Source: Davidsoniella eucalypti
Taxonomy: Eukaryota; Ascomycota; Sordariomycetes; Microascales; Ceratocystidaceae
DNA length: 19,615 bases
Reading direction: 5' to 3'
NCBI GenBank assembly: GCA_004009845.1
Contig: RMBW01000251.1
Coordinates: forward strand, 1 to 19,615
Below the pieces are notes generated by a model. That model had not been told where the DNA came from, did no database searches, and saw nothing but the letters and a program-made list of their open reading frames with translations. The position numbers and the translations under genes were made by a program. Below, one piece after another: positions 1-7,857 of the stretch (positions within the stretch are counted from its first letter, which is position 1; every line of letters starts with the position of its first letter).

Positions 1-48
1 AAGTCCTTCTACTAGATTGCTTGCCACTGCCTCACCTAGTTCGTGTCA
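1..48 (+). repeat. 3' end of an LTR (partial, runs off the window)
   Basis: These 48 bases match the last 49 bases of the LTRs at 5413-5590 and 11694-11871, with one T missing from a TTT run near base 8. The match ends exactly at the LTR end, CGTGTCA. The following sequence (TTTATCTTATGG) differs from the primer-binding region after the 5' LTR at 5591. This is therefore the right end of a solo LTR or of the 3' LTR of another element to the left, not a 5' LTR. It has the same orientation as the full element. Confidence 0.92.
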
Positions 49-685
49 TTTATCTTATGGAGTTATAGAGCTATGAAGATTTGCCAATATACTTACATTG
101 TACCTTTCTTCTGATTAAAGTATTTTAGTTATCTTATTCTCTATTGTTCCATTAACTATTCTTTTACGAGTCTCTTATTTTTTTACTCATAACAACATCT
201 ATTTTGTAATATCCCTATCAAATGATAATCTTTTCAGTTTCATTTTCTAAACTCAACCTACTATTGCATCACAATCAATCAATCTATATTTCTTACAATG
301 TCTATAACCTGATTATCTGTCTTAGTTCATAACATACACCAGCCTGTTAATTAACTATGCTGCCCTATTTTAGTGCCCTAATGCTGGGTTTAGCCTTCAT
401 GTCATTGATACATTTAAATCATAGCACCAATATTGTACACTAAGTTTCGTTCTTTTATTTCAAATTTCACCACTATAAATTTACAATTATCCACCAATCC
501 TAACAATCATTTCTGCCTCCCATACTAATTGCTATTTAGCCTTACTATGCACTCAATGTAGTTACATTCTAATCTTCAACAACCATAAACCTATATTTCC
601 GAAAACTATAAAGAAGTTACATGACATCATTGCTCTCTGGATACTTAATACTATACATTATTAATACATAAAATCATCCTTAGTA
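49..685. other. AT-rich interval, no gene seen
   Basis: This AT-rich stretch lies between the LTR remnant and the stop codon of the minus-strand helicase gene. No open frame of useful length, tRNA-like B box or clear repeat is visible. It probably includes the 3' untranslated region of the helicase gene. Confidence 0.6.
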
Positions 686-3346
686 CTAAATTTTAAAAAA
701 CTCATCTTTGTATGCCTCCATGATAATTGCCTCCCACAGCGCAAGCATGTTTGTCCCTTGTGTATCATGGAACTGACGCCGTTCTCCTAGCCATTTATAA
801 AAGTCAATCTCCTTGACATCAATGTCAAACTCCTTCTTGGCTAAATTCTGAATTTTTTGGTTTTTAATCGCCATCAAAACTACCGGCAGCACTTTGTCTA
901 TATGTCCACAGCGAAAGCCCTTACCTGCTTTCACCTTCGTCAGCTCACACCAGTCAAGTGGGAGTTTGCAAGTGAAACAGCAAGAGAATTGTGCAAATCT
1001 GATCTTCTTTCGAGCAGAATCATATTCCACTCCTGTCCAACGTTTCGTACACTCCGAAACTCCTTGGGAAGCATGTCTCATAGCATCTTGGCTTATTCCA
1101 GTTAATCTTTTGTAAAACTGACTTTGGACGTGACAGCTGGTGCATTCTTCTCCAACCTCATCTAGCCAACGGAATAACGCATGGGCACTTTCTCCTTCCT
1201 CTTTCCCGAACCGCATCCATCTATCATCCACTTGGGCCATCGCCTGTTGTCGATTCGCTTTATCGTTGCTAAGATTTACCGCAGTAGTCTGGCTTGTTTC
1301 GCTGATGCCAAGATCTACTGCAGTAGTCTGTGGTGTAGCCACTGCTGCTGCCGCTATCGCTGCCGCCGCTTGTACTTGTACCTGGCATATATCACACAGC
1401 TCAGCACCAACAATGTCATTACATGACTCATCTGTAATGCCATCCATGAAACGACCAATGATCTTCCGACGACACTCACTTGTTGAAACAAATGACTCCA
1501 TCTCAGCTCGGTTGGCCTGTTCAATAAAGCTACTATGCTCCTTCTCCCAACTCGGCTTCCCATTGTACACAATGATCGACTGCACTACATCACCTGGCCG
1601 TCGACCTCCTCGTCCTGTCTGCTGCACAAAATCCACAAGCCCATATGGCTGCTCCGCATGAATCACTACTGTGATTCCTTCAACATCAATACCCGTACCC
1701 AAACTTGTCGTGGCTGAGATCCAACGATGTCCGCGACCCTCCACCCACTTTGACAGAGCCTCTTCACGCTTGCTATTCTCCATGAAGCTATGGTAGAAGT
1801 CACAGCCCAGCTGCTTGGCTAGAAACTCGCACTTTGCTCTAGAACGGCAATAAATCACTCCCTTCTGCCGACCAGACATCGATGTCGAAAGCGGTTTGAC
1901 GATCTCTATGACTCTTTTCTCGACTGCATAGCCGCCGGGCTTGACTTGATCAACTTTATACCGACAATTAAGCTTCGTGGTACGGGCCCGGATTGTTACA
2001 GCAGCCTCCACCAGCATCTGCTTTCGGAACCAATCCTCGAGAACCGTCGGCAGTGTGGCCGTCAGCAATATCAACGGACAGTTATACCGGTTCAAGCTCT
2101 TCAGTTCACCTAGCTTTCCTCGGTACCCAATATCCATGATGATGGTATGGCATTCGTCAATAAAAATCCGTTGAAGCAAGCCAGTACATAGCAATCCGTC
2201 TGCATAAGCAGAAAAATCTCCCGCGGTGATGGTATCGGCGCTCACTATCACCAGCCGGGCTGCTCGCGGTAGACCCTCTCGCCCAGCATGCAAAGACGAT
2301 TCGAAACGGATGCAGTCAACTCCCATAGCCACTGCTCGAGTAAATAGATCCTCCATGAGCGCTACAAATGGGACGACTACTATGCTGACTCCGCCGCTTT
2401 GCATAGTAGCCGGTAGCATGAACAAGATGCTCTTACCGGCTCCAGTTGGGAGTACGCTGATGAGTGACTCACCATCCTGTAGAGCCAGTATCTCCCGCAT
2501 GCTTTCTCGTTGCTCGGCGCTGCGCCATGTCGCATCGGGTCCAAGCAAAGTGCGCAAGCCGGTCTGCATCTCTTGGTACACATTGACTTTAGCCGTTCTC
2601 ACCGGCAACTTGCACCGGATCCGCTTTTTGCTGCTTGTGTCGGTCTGGCGTTTGGTCTCACACTCGGCTTCTTGATCTGGTCGCTTCCGTTTCCCGTTCT
2701 GGGACTCGTCTCCTTCGAGAAATTGATGCCACAACCGACTGATCTCTTTGAATGAAGCAATCATCTCTGGCTGTAGCTTGCCGGGGAATCCAATATGAAC
2801 CGCATAATGTTGTCGGGCAACACGGCTGCCATGTGTTGATGCAAGATCCCATATGATATTCCAGCTTCCACCGCAGTGTACTGGTTCTCCGGTAATGGGA
2901 TCAACTTCAATGTCGTCGTCGTCTGCGTCGTCGTCGTCTACACGAGTCTCGATCTGGTTCAGTACAAGCCCGCGAATATGCCGGCCCAACTCAATGGCCA
3001 CCACGCGGTATCTTCCCACGCCTAACCTCACGCCGGTAGCCGCCTGAAATACCCGTGCTAGCTTCTGACTAAGTCGGTCCGTATCCCATACAGTAAAGCT
3101 GCCGTCGTGCCACATGAACTCTAATTGCTCGTTGTTTGCCTTGGCCAAGTTACATTTAGACCGGAGTACTCGTTCCACGGGGATCAGCCAAGCGATGTAA
3201 GCCACTACCATTTGGCCAATATTCTCTGGCAAAAACCGAGCAACCTTGCGTGAGTTATCCCGGATGGCCTTCATCTTGTCTCGATCCGTGACAATCATCA
3301 CTTGTCCGTCAAACACAAACACATTGCGCATCAGCTGCCATGAATC
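686..3346 (-). CDS. RecQ-like ATP-dependent DNA helicase block
   Basis: This 886-codon block follows the second TGA; its first ATG is at 3331 and gives 881 residues. Superfamily 2 helicase motifs appear in order: Walker A LPTGAGKS, motif Ia VVVPFVALMEDL, motif II DECH, motif III LTATLP, motif IV GVIYCRSR, motif V ATTSLGTGIDV and motif VI QQTGRGGRRPG (near 1600-1625). These would couple ATP hydrolysis to 3'-5' DNA unwinding in the nucleus. After the helicase core comes a Cys cluster (CRRKII ... LCDICQ) like a RecQ zinc-binding region. An Ala-rich low-complexity linker follows, then a second Cys-rich tail with CTSC and CCFTC. An Asp-rich run, encoded by a GTC-type trinucleotide tract near 2911-2940, precedes the helicase. 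All motifs look intact, so this part could still work if translated. DECH instead of the RecQ-typical DEAH is a visible variant. Confidence 0.85.
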   Translation of the reverse strand, partial: DSWQLMRNVFVFDGQVMIVTDRDKMKAIRDNSRKVARFLPENIGQMVVAYIAWLIPVERVLRSKCNLAKANNEQLEFMWHDGSFTVWDTDRLSQKLARVFQAATGVRLGVGRYRVVAIELGRHIRGLVLNQIETRVDDDDADDDDIEVDPITGEPVHCGGSWNIIWDLASTHGSRVARQHYAVHIGFPGKLQPEMIASFKEISRLWHQFLEGDESQNGKRKRPDQEAECETKRQTDTSSKKRIRCKLPVRTAKVNVYQEMQTGLRTLLGPDATWRSAEQRESMREILALQDGESLISVLPTGAGKSILFMLPATMQSGGVSIVVVPFVALMEDLFTRAVAMGVDCIRFESSLHAGREGLPRAARLVIVSADTITAGDFSAYADGLLCTGLLQRIFIDECHTIIMDIGYRGKLGELKSLNRYNCPLILLTATLPTVLEDWFRKQMLVEAAVTIRARTTKLNCRYKVDQVKPGGYAVEKRVIEIVKPLSTSMSGRQKGVIYCRSRAKCEFLAKQLGCDFYHSFMENSKREEALSKWVEGRGHRWISATTSLGTGIDVEGITVVIHAEQPYGLVDFVQQTGRGGRRPGDVVQSIIVYNGKPSWEKEHSSFIEQANRAEMESFVSTSECRRKIIGRFMDGITDESCNDIVGAELCDICQVQVQAAAAIAAAAVATPQTTAVDLGISETSQTTAVNLSNDKANRQQAMAQVDDRWMRFGKEEGESAHALFRWLDEVGEECTSCHVQSQFYKRLTGISQDAMRHASQGVSECTKRWTGVEYDSARKKIRFAQFSCCFTCKLPLDWCELTKVKAGKGFRCGHIDKVLPVVLMAIKNQKIQNLAKKEFDIDVKEIDFYKWLGERRQFHDTQGTNMLALWEAIIMEAYKDEFFKI
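1271..1330 (-). repeat. Imperfect 21-bp direct repeat in the helicase gene
   Basis: Two copies, 1271-1291 and 1310-1330, differ at two bases. They encode the repeated peptide QTTAV in the low-complexity linker next to an Ala-rich run. This looks like local replication slippage inside the coding sequence. Confidence 0.75.
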
Positions 3347-3349
3347 TCA

Positions 3350-4759
3350 GTGACGCAGCGTCATAAGCTCCGGCCCTCTTCCGGGTAACCCACCCCATAC
3401 ATGGACGAGTAGCATGAGCACCTCTCGGAACATTCTGAGCCGGCGTAGCCAGCGGTTGGTGCCATCTATTTTGAATACATGTCTGCTGGAATCCCAAATC
3501 GATGTGGACAGCTGCCTTATCACCAAAGATGGTCCGGGCTCAAGCCATTTGTTGTTCGTGTTCGTGGCGAAAGACTGGCCGGCTCCAAGCCGGATCATGT
3601 TATCATCAAGCAGCTTAAGATCAATCTTCGGCTTTATCTTTTGCCATGAGTTTCCCAGTAGTAAAGCTAGTAAGTTCTGTGCCTCAACTACCTGCTCTCT
3701 AGCCGCTCTTGTGAAGTCTTGGATCATGATACGTTCTCCATTATGAAACAAAGACTCGCCATCCTCAGCCCAACGAACAGACGGCTGTCCGCCCATGCGT
3801 GACCGCCAGCCCTTTCCGTATGCCATCCAGCCGATGATAGTGCTGATGACAGTATATGAGCCAGTGCACATCCAAACTGCATGCTGCTCCCGAAATTCCT
3901 TCACCGACTCAATATCACCTTCGCTACTCCGGGGTTTGCTGTCGAATACGGACTCAAGGAAAAACAGTCTTGACCACCACAAGATAGCAGCCAACAGTCC
4001 AGTATATAAGTGCGGCTCAGTATAACCAAGCGGCTGTAATAGAATGCCTAGAGCTGCACAGAAGCACAGAAGCGAGCTCAAGTATATGTGCCCACCAACC
4101 AGAGTCTTGATCGAAGCTACCATGAACGAAAAGACAGCTCTGTCAAGCTCCTTGTAGACATTATCATGAAGTCGGCCGTCTTCTATAGTTTCGTCTATAG
4201 TTTCGTCTTCGTCGTCATGATCTTCGTTCCGATGATATCTAACATGATTTCGTTTGATGTTGATGCTCTTCTCAAGCTCCTGTACCACAGTGTACAGCAG
4301 ATTCCACTGCTCATCCGTGAAATTAACAGCCAATTGCTTCATGGCCTCGTCTCGTCCAATGCGGTGTGCTCGCCAGCACAAGCCCAAGTATCGTTGTCCC
4401 ACAGTTCGGTATTTGGCCATCGACGCTTCTTTGCCTTTCAATCCAAATGGCATTCCGTTGGGAGCAGTAGTCATGATACTTCCGAGCCATTGAAGTGTTT
4501 CGGTTGGCACACTATCTAATCGCCAGCTGCATCGTTGGATTTCACGATCAAAGCTCTCCCCGAGACGGAGCAGCATATTTCGTTCATGCACAGCCTGTTC
4601 GGTTTGTTGGTGGACTTGCTGGGCTTTAGCATTCTTGGCTTGAATCCATTCGGCAGCCTCATAGATTCTTATCAAATCACGCGACTCAAAGTGCTTTACC
4701 CATTGTAGCCTCTTCACCCACGACGAGTCTATATCTTCTTTCAGGTCTCCTTTCCGAAG
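3350..4759 (-). CDS. Middle region of the helicase gene, between the two TGA codons
   Basis: The 470 codons are open between TGA 4760-4762 and TGA 3347-3349. It has no ATG near its start; the first usable codon sometimes called is GTG at 4717, so it is not an independent gene. It opens with acidic residues and the segment SSWVKRLQWVKHFESRD, similar to a conserved Trp-rich stretch after the zinc fingers in fungal OrsD/RecQ proteins. An acidic run (DEDETIDETIED) and two or three hydrophobic segments (around LCFCAALGILLQPLG and the following Trp-rich stretch) come next. The end (RGPELMTLRH) reads in frame across the TGA into DSWQLMRNVFVF of the helicase block. The function of this region is unknown to me. 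Confidence 0.7.
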
Positions 4760-4762
4760 TCA

Positions 4763-5263
4763 TTCGGCATCCTCAGATGCTAGCATGGCCTCACAGTCGG
4801 CTAACATGAGCTCCATTGGGTTGGTGCTTGTCTGTTTAGCTAACTCGGTACCAAAATTGGCTGCACCATCGCTGACAATCCAGTATCGGGCAAAGTTCCA
4901 GTCCTTCCAAGTCTGTAATAGTACAATCTTCGACTTGGGGTCTAGAGATGTATGCCCTACGTCTTTCCAGTGGCGAGTGATATTGTCCTTGCATGTTGTG
5001 AGATATCGGCACATAGAACAACTGTATCCGCGGCGGACAGCAAGTCGTTTGATAGCTGGACTTCCATCGGGGGGGAGAGCATGCACTTTTTCAGCTAAAT
5101 CTTGAGTGCCATAGTAATCGATGATATTTTTGATAGTCTCTCCTTTTACTTTGTGCTTGCCACGAAAGTGTGTTTCGATGCTCTTTCCTGGGCGAATTGC
5201 TGCCTTACACGGGAGGCAAATAAGTAGTTGATGTTCTTCGTTAAGCTCAACAAAGTCTTCCAT
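4763..5263 (-). CDS. N-terminal OrsD-like C2H2 zinc-finger block
   Basis: 167 residues from the ATG at 5261-5263 to the first TGA. Two fingers are visible: C-x2-C-x12-H-x4-H at residues 16-37 and C-x2-C-x12-H-x5-H at residues 82-104, separated by a charged linker. Paired fingers of this spacing at the N-terminus are typical of fungal OrsD (DUF3505) proteins and of long RecQ-helicase proteins carrying that domain. A DNA-binding or targeting role is an inference. The start codon is chosen because it is the first ATG of the open frame and gives a finger very near the N-terminus. Upstream sequence of only about 150 bp remains before the retroelement insertion. Confidence 0.75.
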
Positions 5264-5412
5264 GACTTCTGATGATTTAAAATCAAGTGTAAATAATGCA
5301 GTGAAATAACAGTGGATATGGCTATATCAAGATAAAAAATATTAATGCTTAGTTAAAACTATATAGTGAGTCAGGATCACAAACTTACAGTTATTAGTTT
5401 GAGGAATAAGAA
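5264..5412 (-). promoter_or_regulatory. Remaining upstream region of the helicase gene
   Basis: An AT-rich 149-bp stretch lies between the helicase ATG and the left end of the retrotransposon. It must contain the 5' leader and what is left of the proximal promoter. No clear TATA box can be assigned. The element insertion at 5413 has displaced any more distal control sequence by about 6.5 kb. Confidence 0.4.
5408..5412 (+). repeat. Target site duplication (left copy), AAGAA
   Basis: AAGAA directly before the 5' LTR matches AAGAA at 11872-11876 directly after the 3' LTR. Five bases is the usual duplication made by Ty3/Gypsy integrases. Confidence 0.93.
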
Positions 5413-5443
5413 TGTCACGGGCTAAGGCCCAGTTGGTATTTGT

Positions 5444-5459
5444 CTAGGTATTTACCTAG
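5444..5459. promoter_or_regulatory. Perfect palindrome in U3
   Basis: CTAGGTATTTACCTAG has 7-bp arms around TT and lies 13 bp upstream of the TATA box. It is repeated in the 3' LTR at 11725-11740. The position fits a dimeric transcription-factor site, but no factor can be named. Confidence 0.45.
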
Positions 5460-5472
5460 TCAGATAAACGGC

Positions 5473-5480
5473 TATAAATA
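5473..5480 (+). promoter_or_regulatory. TATA box of the LTR promoter
   Basis: TATAAATA lies 55 bp before the transcript start predicted from PBS complementarity (5528). The 3' LTR copy is at 11754-11761. Confidence 0.7.
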
Positions 5481-5527
5481 GGGACCTATTCCCGCCGTAT
5501 TCCAACAGATATTAGCCTTTCTCCTTC

Positions 5528-5538
5528 ATCGGTATCAA
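5528..5538 (+). promoter_or_regulatory. Predicted 5' end of the element RNA (self-primer)
   Basis: ATCGGTATCAA is the exact reverse complement of the 11 bases at 5593-5603. In Tf1, the first 11 nucleotides of the transcript fold back onto the PBS to prime minus-strand synthesis. By that rule transcription would start at or very near 5528. The start site itself is inferred, not seen. Confidence 0.7.
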
Positions 5539-5592
5539 TCGAAGTCCTTTCTACTAGATTGCTTGCCACTGCCTCACCTAGTTCGTGTCATT

Positions 5593-5603
5593 TTGATACC
5601 GAT
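5593..5603 (+). other. Primer-binding site, self-priming type
   Basis: TTGATACCGAT begins two bases after the LTR end. It pairs perfectly over exactly 11 bases with 5528-5538, and pairing fails on both sides. No TGG-initiated match to a tRNA 3' end is seen next to the LTR. The position and length match the Tf1/sushi mechanism. Confidence 0.8.
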
Positions 5604-5633
5604 CTACAGCTTTTACCTATTACTTTACTATCC

Positions 5634-5757
5634 AGTGCAGCGTCCATACCTCACTTGACCCTTTTTATCTTTACTATTTAGTGCAGCGTCCATACCTCAC
5701 TCTACTCTTTATCCTATTTTTCAGTGCAGCGTCCTCACCTCACTTGACACTTTATCC
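5634..5757 (+). repeat. Three tandem copies in the retroelement leader
   Basis: A GTGCAGCGTCC core followed by a CTCACT segment occurs at 5634, 5680 and 5723 (periods 46 and 43 bp), with pyrimidine-rich spacers. The array lies between PBS and gag. A packaging or translation role is possible, but replication slippage alone would also make it. Confidence 0.8.
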
Positions 5758-5803
5758 ATAAATTAACGCGACGTTTCTTCCGCACTTATCCAATTTCTGC
5801 ACC

Positions 5804-7792
5804 ATGATGCACACTATCCTTCTCCATGTCTGGGAGATTGCCCTCGGCCTCTTTTACGGCCTCACCGATTCACTAGCCTTCCTCTTTTTAGGCCCTATCA
5901 TCTTTATCTTCCTAGCGGACTCTACGCTACGCCTCATCCAAGCCTTCAAAGCCAAGCACGTCCCCACCCCCTTTCACTCGCAGAAACGCCTGTGGACTCG
6001 CTCCGGCTGGTGCTACCTCTCCCTCTTCAAACGCTCCGAGCGTCCCCGCCTAGCCAAACTACTTGGCCCCTTCCCTGCTGGTCCTCTTATCTTGTCCCAC
6101 GCTTCGCACTTCCACAGCCACCTTCACTGCATGACCTTCGCATCTGGCATCATTGGCCACATTGCACCCATGCCCACTAGGATCCGGTCCACCCGAAGCG
6201 CACAGATCCTCACAGTCCGCGCCCTGACCAACCCCCACATACTAGGGTTTGGCTCGGACACCATCGATGACAACATGGACTCCTTCCTCCACCAGCCAGA
6301 GATAGGCCCCCAGCCTAGGCCCGCTCCCCTGCGCACCTCGATCTGCGGACGCCCACGCGCCAAGGTCTACTCCACCGAGGCAACACGTACACTCGACTAT
6401 CTCACACAGGTCTACCAAGGCAAACTCCAAGCAGCCTCCAGGGACCCGGTGGACTGGATCACCTTCAAGAAAGGCCGCTGGGCCTTCCAATTCCACGAGA
6501 ACCTGAACATCGCGGAAATTCAGTTGATCGCCCTCCAAAACCTACTCAAGGAGAACGCCCCTGAACTCGGCCAACTGGACAAGCTCTATGAGCTCCTCAA
6601 CGACATTGCCACAGACATCACCTCCTTCCTCACACCAAAGAAACCTGTCCAGCCACCGGTTGTCAAGGATGAATACGACGAGGAAGAAGAACTAGCGGCT
6701 CTCGCTGAAACCCTAGAACGTCATGGCCTCAAACTAGCCGCCCCTACCCGTAACGCTCCTACCTCCGCTCAAACACACGCACCCTCTACGACGCCCACAT
6801 CAACGCCCCTAGCTGGCGGCATTACCATTCTCCCCAACCGCGAAGACTCCATCTCTCGCCGTAAGGACGTCCTAGACGCTGTGCGCAAATTCGACGGATC
6901 GTTCGACTACACCACATGGAAGCACGAGCTCAACGAGAAATTCCTCGTCGACTTCCAGAGGTTTCACTCGCCTAGGGACCAACTAGCTTACACCATGAAC
7001 TCACTCTCTCCCGAGATCAGGGACCAAGTCCGCCCCAAGTACCTTCAGCACTTAGCGTCCCCTACCGGCTTCCAGCTATTTATCGCGTACCTAGACTCAC
7101 GCTATGACGACCCAGACCGCGCCAGAACGGCCAACCGCCTACTGATGAAAATAAAGCAGGGACCTAGCGAGCCTTTCGAAACATTCACCAACCGCCTATG
7201 CGCCCTCCGCGACAAAGCCCAAATTACAGACCATAACACACTACTGTCCATCCTCCAAGAAGGCCTGCACCCAGACATGCAGGATCACCTTGCCACGCTC
7301 TTCCACATCAGACCCTTCGACACTATGATAGCAACAATGCGTCCTGTCGCCAGAGTCAAGGAAACCAACAAGGCTCGCCGTGCAACCTCCTCCAACTGGC
7401 GCCAGCCTACCCCTATGCAGCCCTCTCAGGCGCCCCCCGTGAACAGCAGCGCAACCACTTTCAAGCCCTGCCTCTTTTGTCAACAGACCACGCACTCCTC
7501 GTTCAAGTGCTCAGACGCTCCCCCCTGCTCCTCCTGCAACCTAAAGGGACATTCCCCGAGGTTCTGCCCAAGCTCCCCTAACTTCTGCTCCAAATGCAAG
7601 AGACCAGGCCACAGCACCGCAGAATGCCGTAACTCACGCAACGCCAGGGGTGCCATCCGCGCCAACGCCGCGGCCACTAAGCCATCCATCTCCCTAGAGG
7701 ATGTTCGCTCAATGATCAATGAATGTCTAAGTACCTCGCAACCGCAATCCTCTAGCACCGCCCCTTCAGTCAGCAATGAGCCGGATTTTTAG
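5804..7792 (+). CDS. gag: Gag polyprotein
   Basis: 662 residues, ATG in good context (caccATGATG), TAG at 7790-7792. The Retrotrans_gag-like capsid region spans about residues 363-495, from FDGSFDYTTW to LQEGLHPDMQDHLA. Three CCHC knuckles (C-x2-C-x4-H-x4-C) follow at residues 556-569, 575-588 and 595-608; these bind the RNA genome in the particle. The first 50 residues are strongly hydrophobic, like a membrane or signal segment, which is unusual for a Gag. An internal Met at residue 158 (6275) is an alternative start that would drop this extension. A C-terminal Ser-rich tail precedes the stop. The frame is intact. Pol lies in the -1 frame relative to gag. Confidence 0.9.
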   Translation: MMHTILLHVWEIALGLFYGLTDSLAFLFLGPIIFIFLADSTLRLIQAFKAKHVPTPFHSQKRLWTRSGWCYLSLFKRSERPRLAKLLGPFPAGPLILSHASHFHSHLHCMTFASGIIGHIAPMPTRIRSTRSAQILTVRALTNPHILGFGSDTIDDNMDSFLHQPEIGPQPRPAPLRTSICGRPRAKVYSTEATRTLDYLTQVYQGKLQAASRDPVDWITFKKGRWAFQFHENLNIAEIQLIALQNLLKENAPELGQLDKLYELLNDIATDITSFLTPKKPVQPPVVKDEYDEEEELAALAETLERHGLKLAAPTRNAPTSAQTHAPSTTPTSTPLAGGITILPNREDSISRRKDVLDAVRKFDGSFDYTTWKHELNEKFLVDFQRFHSPRDQLAYTMNSLSPEIRDQVRPKYLQHLASPTGFQLFIAYLDSRYDDPDRARTANRLLMKIKQGPSEPFETFTNRLCALRDKAQITDHNTLLSILQEGLHPDMQDHLATLFHIRPFDTMIATMRPVARVKETNKARRATSSNWRQPTPMQPSQAPPVNSSATTFKPCLFCQQTTHSSFKCSDAPPCSSCNLKGHSPRFCPSSPNFCSKCKRPGHSTAECRNSRNARGAIRANAAATKPSISLEDVRSMINECLSTSQPQSSSTAPSVSNEPDF

Positions 7793-7818
7793 ATAGTCGG
7801 GGGAAACCGCTCCCCGAC
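7786..7818 (+). promoter_or_regulatory. Candidate -1 frameshift site with downstream hairpin at the gag-pol junction
   Basis: The gag frame ends GAT TTT TAG. A run of five T (7786-7790) would let tRNA on TTT slip back one base, after which the frame is open all the way into protease. Starting four bases after the stop is a stem GTCGGGG/CCCCGAC (7796-7802 with 7812-7818) with a 9-base loop. The slip site is not a canonical X XXY YYZ heptamer because the A site is the stop codon. A lost T from an original run of six would give the same picture. Confidence 0.45.
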
Positions 7819-7857
7819 AAGGGGGAATCAATTGGAGATAGAATAGTCAGATTAGAA

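Larger units (their letters stand above)
686..5263 (-). pseudogene. Telomere-linked-helicase-like gene (OrsD-type zinc fingers plus RecQ-like helicase), interrupted by two in-frame TGA codons
   Basis: One continuous frame of 1526 codons runs from the ATG at 5263 to TAG at 686-688, broken only by TGA at 4760-4762 and 3347-3349. The three blocks are 167, 470 and 886 residues. Block 1 has two C2H2 fingers (C16, C19, H32, H37; C82, C85, H98, H104) of the kind seen in OrsD/DUF3505 proteins. Block 2 starts with a Trp-rich segment and carries hydrophobic stretches. Block 3 is a RecQ-like helicase. From established knowledge, fungal telomere-linked RecQ helicases combine these parts in one long protein, often near chromosome ends. 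Because all three blocks share one frame with no indel, the simplest reading is one gene with two nonsense changes. Translation of the last block alone from the ATG at 3331 is possible. The two other explanations, readthrough and introns removing the stops, are less likely: I see no convincing splice sites around them. Confidence 0.8.
5413..5590 (+). repeat. 5' LTR (178 bp)
   Basis: Starts TGTCACGG and ends CGTGTCA. It is matched by 11694-11871 with no difference seen. It contains a TATAAATA box at 5473-5480 and a 16-bp palindrome at 5444-5459. If the self-priming model is right, R begins near 5528, giving U3 of about 115 bp and R plus U5 of about 63 bp. Confidence 0.96.

Noticed and set aside
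4715..4717. GTG at 4717 as the start of a separate middle gene
   Set aside because: The frame continues upstream to the first TGA and matches the conserved Trp-rich segment across that point; GTG starts are very rare in fungal nuclear genes.
3347..4762. TGA read as an amino acid (alternative genetic code or selenocysteine)
   Set aside because: Filamentous ascomycete nuclear genes use TGA as stop, no selenocysteine machinery is expected, and no insertion element is visible; nonsense mutation is simpler.
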